This document shows positions 63,334-64,000 of a stretch of DNA of 64,000 bases, in pieces. The notes below the pieces were generated by a model. The model searched no databases, was not told the origin of the DNA, and was given only the letters and a program-made list of their open reading frames with translations. The DNA is taken from NCBI GenBank assembly GCA_963377175.1, contig CAUJNA010003291.1, forward strand, positions 605,001 to 669,000. The letters are read 5' to 3'. The position numbers were made by a program, and so were the translations under genes. The stretch's first letter is position 1, and every line of letters begins with the position of its first letter. The DNA is from Effrenium voratum. Lineage: Eukaryota > Sar > Dinophyceae > Suessiales > Symbiodiniaceae.

Positions 63334-64000
63334 GCAGCAAAGACGTTCCCGGATGGGACGGAGAGCAGAGCGGCTGGTATGACTTTGTTCGCAGGACCCG
63401 GCTATTCTTTGAGCGCACGCCTGTGCACAAGAGGTACCTGGTGGGGCCGGAGATAGCATCCAAGCTGTCAGGAAAAGCTTGGACCATCACGCACGAATTG
63501 GACTTTGAGAAGCTCACCAAGGACGACGGCACGGCCTATCTCTTAAAGTATCTCGAGCACCGCTTGTGCGAGACTCCCGTGCCAGAAACGGGGCAGAAGC
63601 TTGAGGAGCTTTTCATCAGGCTTCGGCGACCTCAAGGAATGGCGATGGCTCAATGGGCCACGGAGGTGAGGGAAGCATACAAACGCCTCCAACGGGCGCT
63701 GGTGCGGACAAGGAAAGCAGCCGGAAGACTGAAGTTGCCCTCCGAGTCAACTATATCCAAGAGGACGACGCAGGAACCAGAACCCGACCGTGGTGATTCG
63801 CTGGATCAGGGGATCATGGCTACACCGTCCTCGAGGGCACCGAGAACCACACCTACGGCGAGCCCTACGAGACCCGGTGGTGGTGAACCTGGCGAAGATG
63901 TTGGTCCTGCTGAAGACGCTGATTCGGGAGTACCTGAGGGCAATGATGGAGAAGGAGCTGAAGGGCAAGGCGATGATCCCTGGTGGCAGGATGATTCCTG
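63330..64000 (+). mobile_element. gag: Gag-like ORF of a dinoflagellate LTR retrotransposon (partial)
   Basis: At least 223 codons, open to the window end. The N-terminus reads MSSKDVPGWDGEQSGWYDFV followed by LFFERTPVHKRYLVGPEIAS and KLSGKAW. A long helical region follows (YLLKYLEHRLCE, LEELFIRLRRPQGMAMAQW), then REAYKRLQRALVRTRKA. The tail after about residue 150 is Pro/Thr then Gly/Asp/Glu-rich (DDPWWQDDS). The PxWDG start, a tryptophan 20-30 residues on and the LxGxAW-type helix are typical of the capsid-like region in dinoflagellate Ty1/copia-type polyproteins. Zinc knuckle, protease, integrase and reverse transcriptase would lie beyond the window. No LTR was found upstream, so it may be truncated or domesticated. 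Confidence 0.75.

Overview
The window reads as nuclear DNA of a dinoflagellate, most plausibly a core group such as Suessiales (Symbiodiniaceae or Polarella); the genus is inference. The signs are many short GC-rich exons separated by introns of about 130-1600 bp, splice donors that are often GC or GA rather than GT (judged from protein-family continuity across the join), every recognisable exon on the + strand over 64 kb, long TG/GTTT microsatellites, a dinoflagellate-type gag-like ORF, and a very heavy load of short (about 90-130 bp) elements with terminal inverted repeats that sit mainly in introns and often end close to splice sites.

Layout. 0-7.8 kb: a TG tract, an orphan exon, a C2-domain ORF, a small two-exon gene and dispersed repeats. 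7.8-10.9 kb: an unrecognised multi-exon gene. 10.9-16.2 kb: repeats and a few orphan exons. 16.2-22.7 kb: a DEAD-box RNA helicase in about 12 exons, all core motifs present, followed by a 1.9-kb GTTT/GCTT microsatellite. 25-27.8 kb: two unknown ORFs. 28.0-33.2 kb: a MYND plus SET-domain (SMYD-like) methyltransferase gene. 33.6-35.4 kb: a G/C-homopolymer minisatellite. 38.6-41.7 kb: an Ala/Lys/Gln-rich protein. 43.1-49.4 kb: a seven-exon ankyrin-repeat gene. 50.7-51.3 kb: an A/K/E-rich plus PDZ-like fragment. 52-57.2 kb: unassigned exons, including a strong unknown one at 55.3 kb, and a 100-N assembly gap. 57.35-62.9 kb: a tandem array of about 1.4-kb units. 63.17-64 kb: a small ORF overlapping, by ATGA, a gag-like retrotransposon ORF that runs off the end.

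The genes do not form one pathway. They are ordinary eukaryotic regulatory or scaffold proteins (RNA helicase, SET-MYND methyltransferase, ankyrin, PDZ-like, C2). What unites the window is its introns: at least a dozen distinct families of inverted-repeat elements recur in introns of different genes, and several introns are flanked by short direct repeats shared by donor and acceptor. This fits introner-like, intron-generating transposable elements. All exon joins were derived by hand from reading frame and protein-family continuity and need transcript support.
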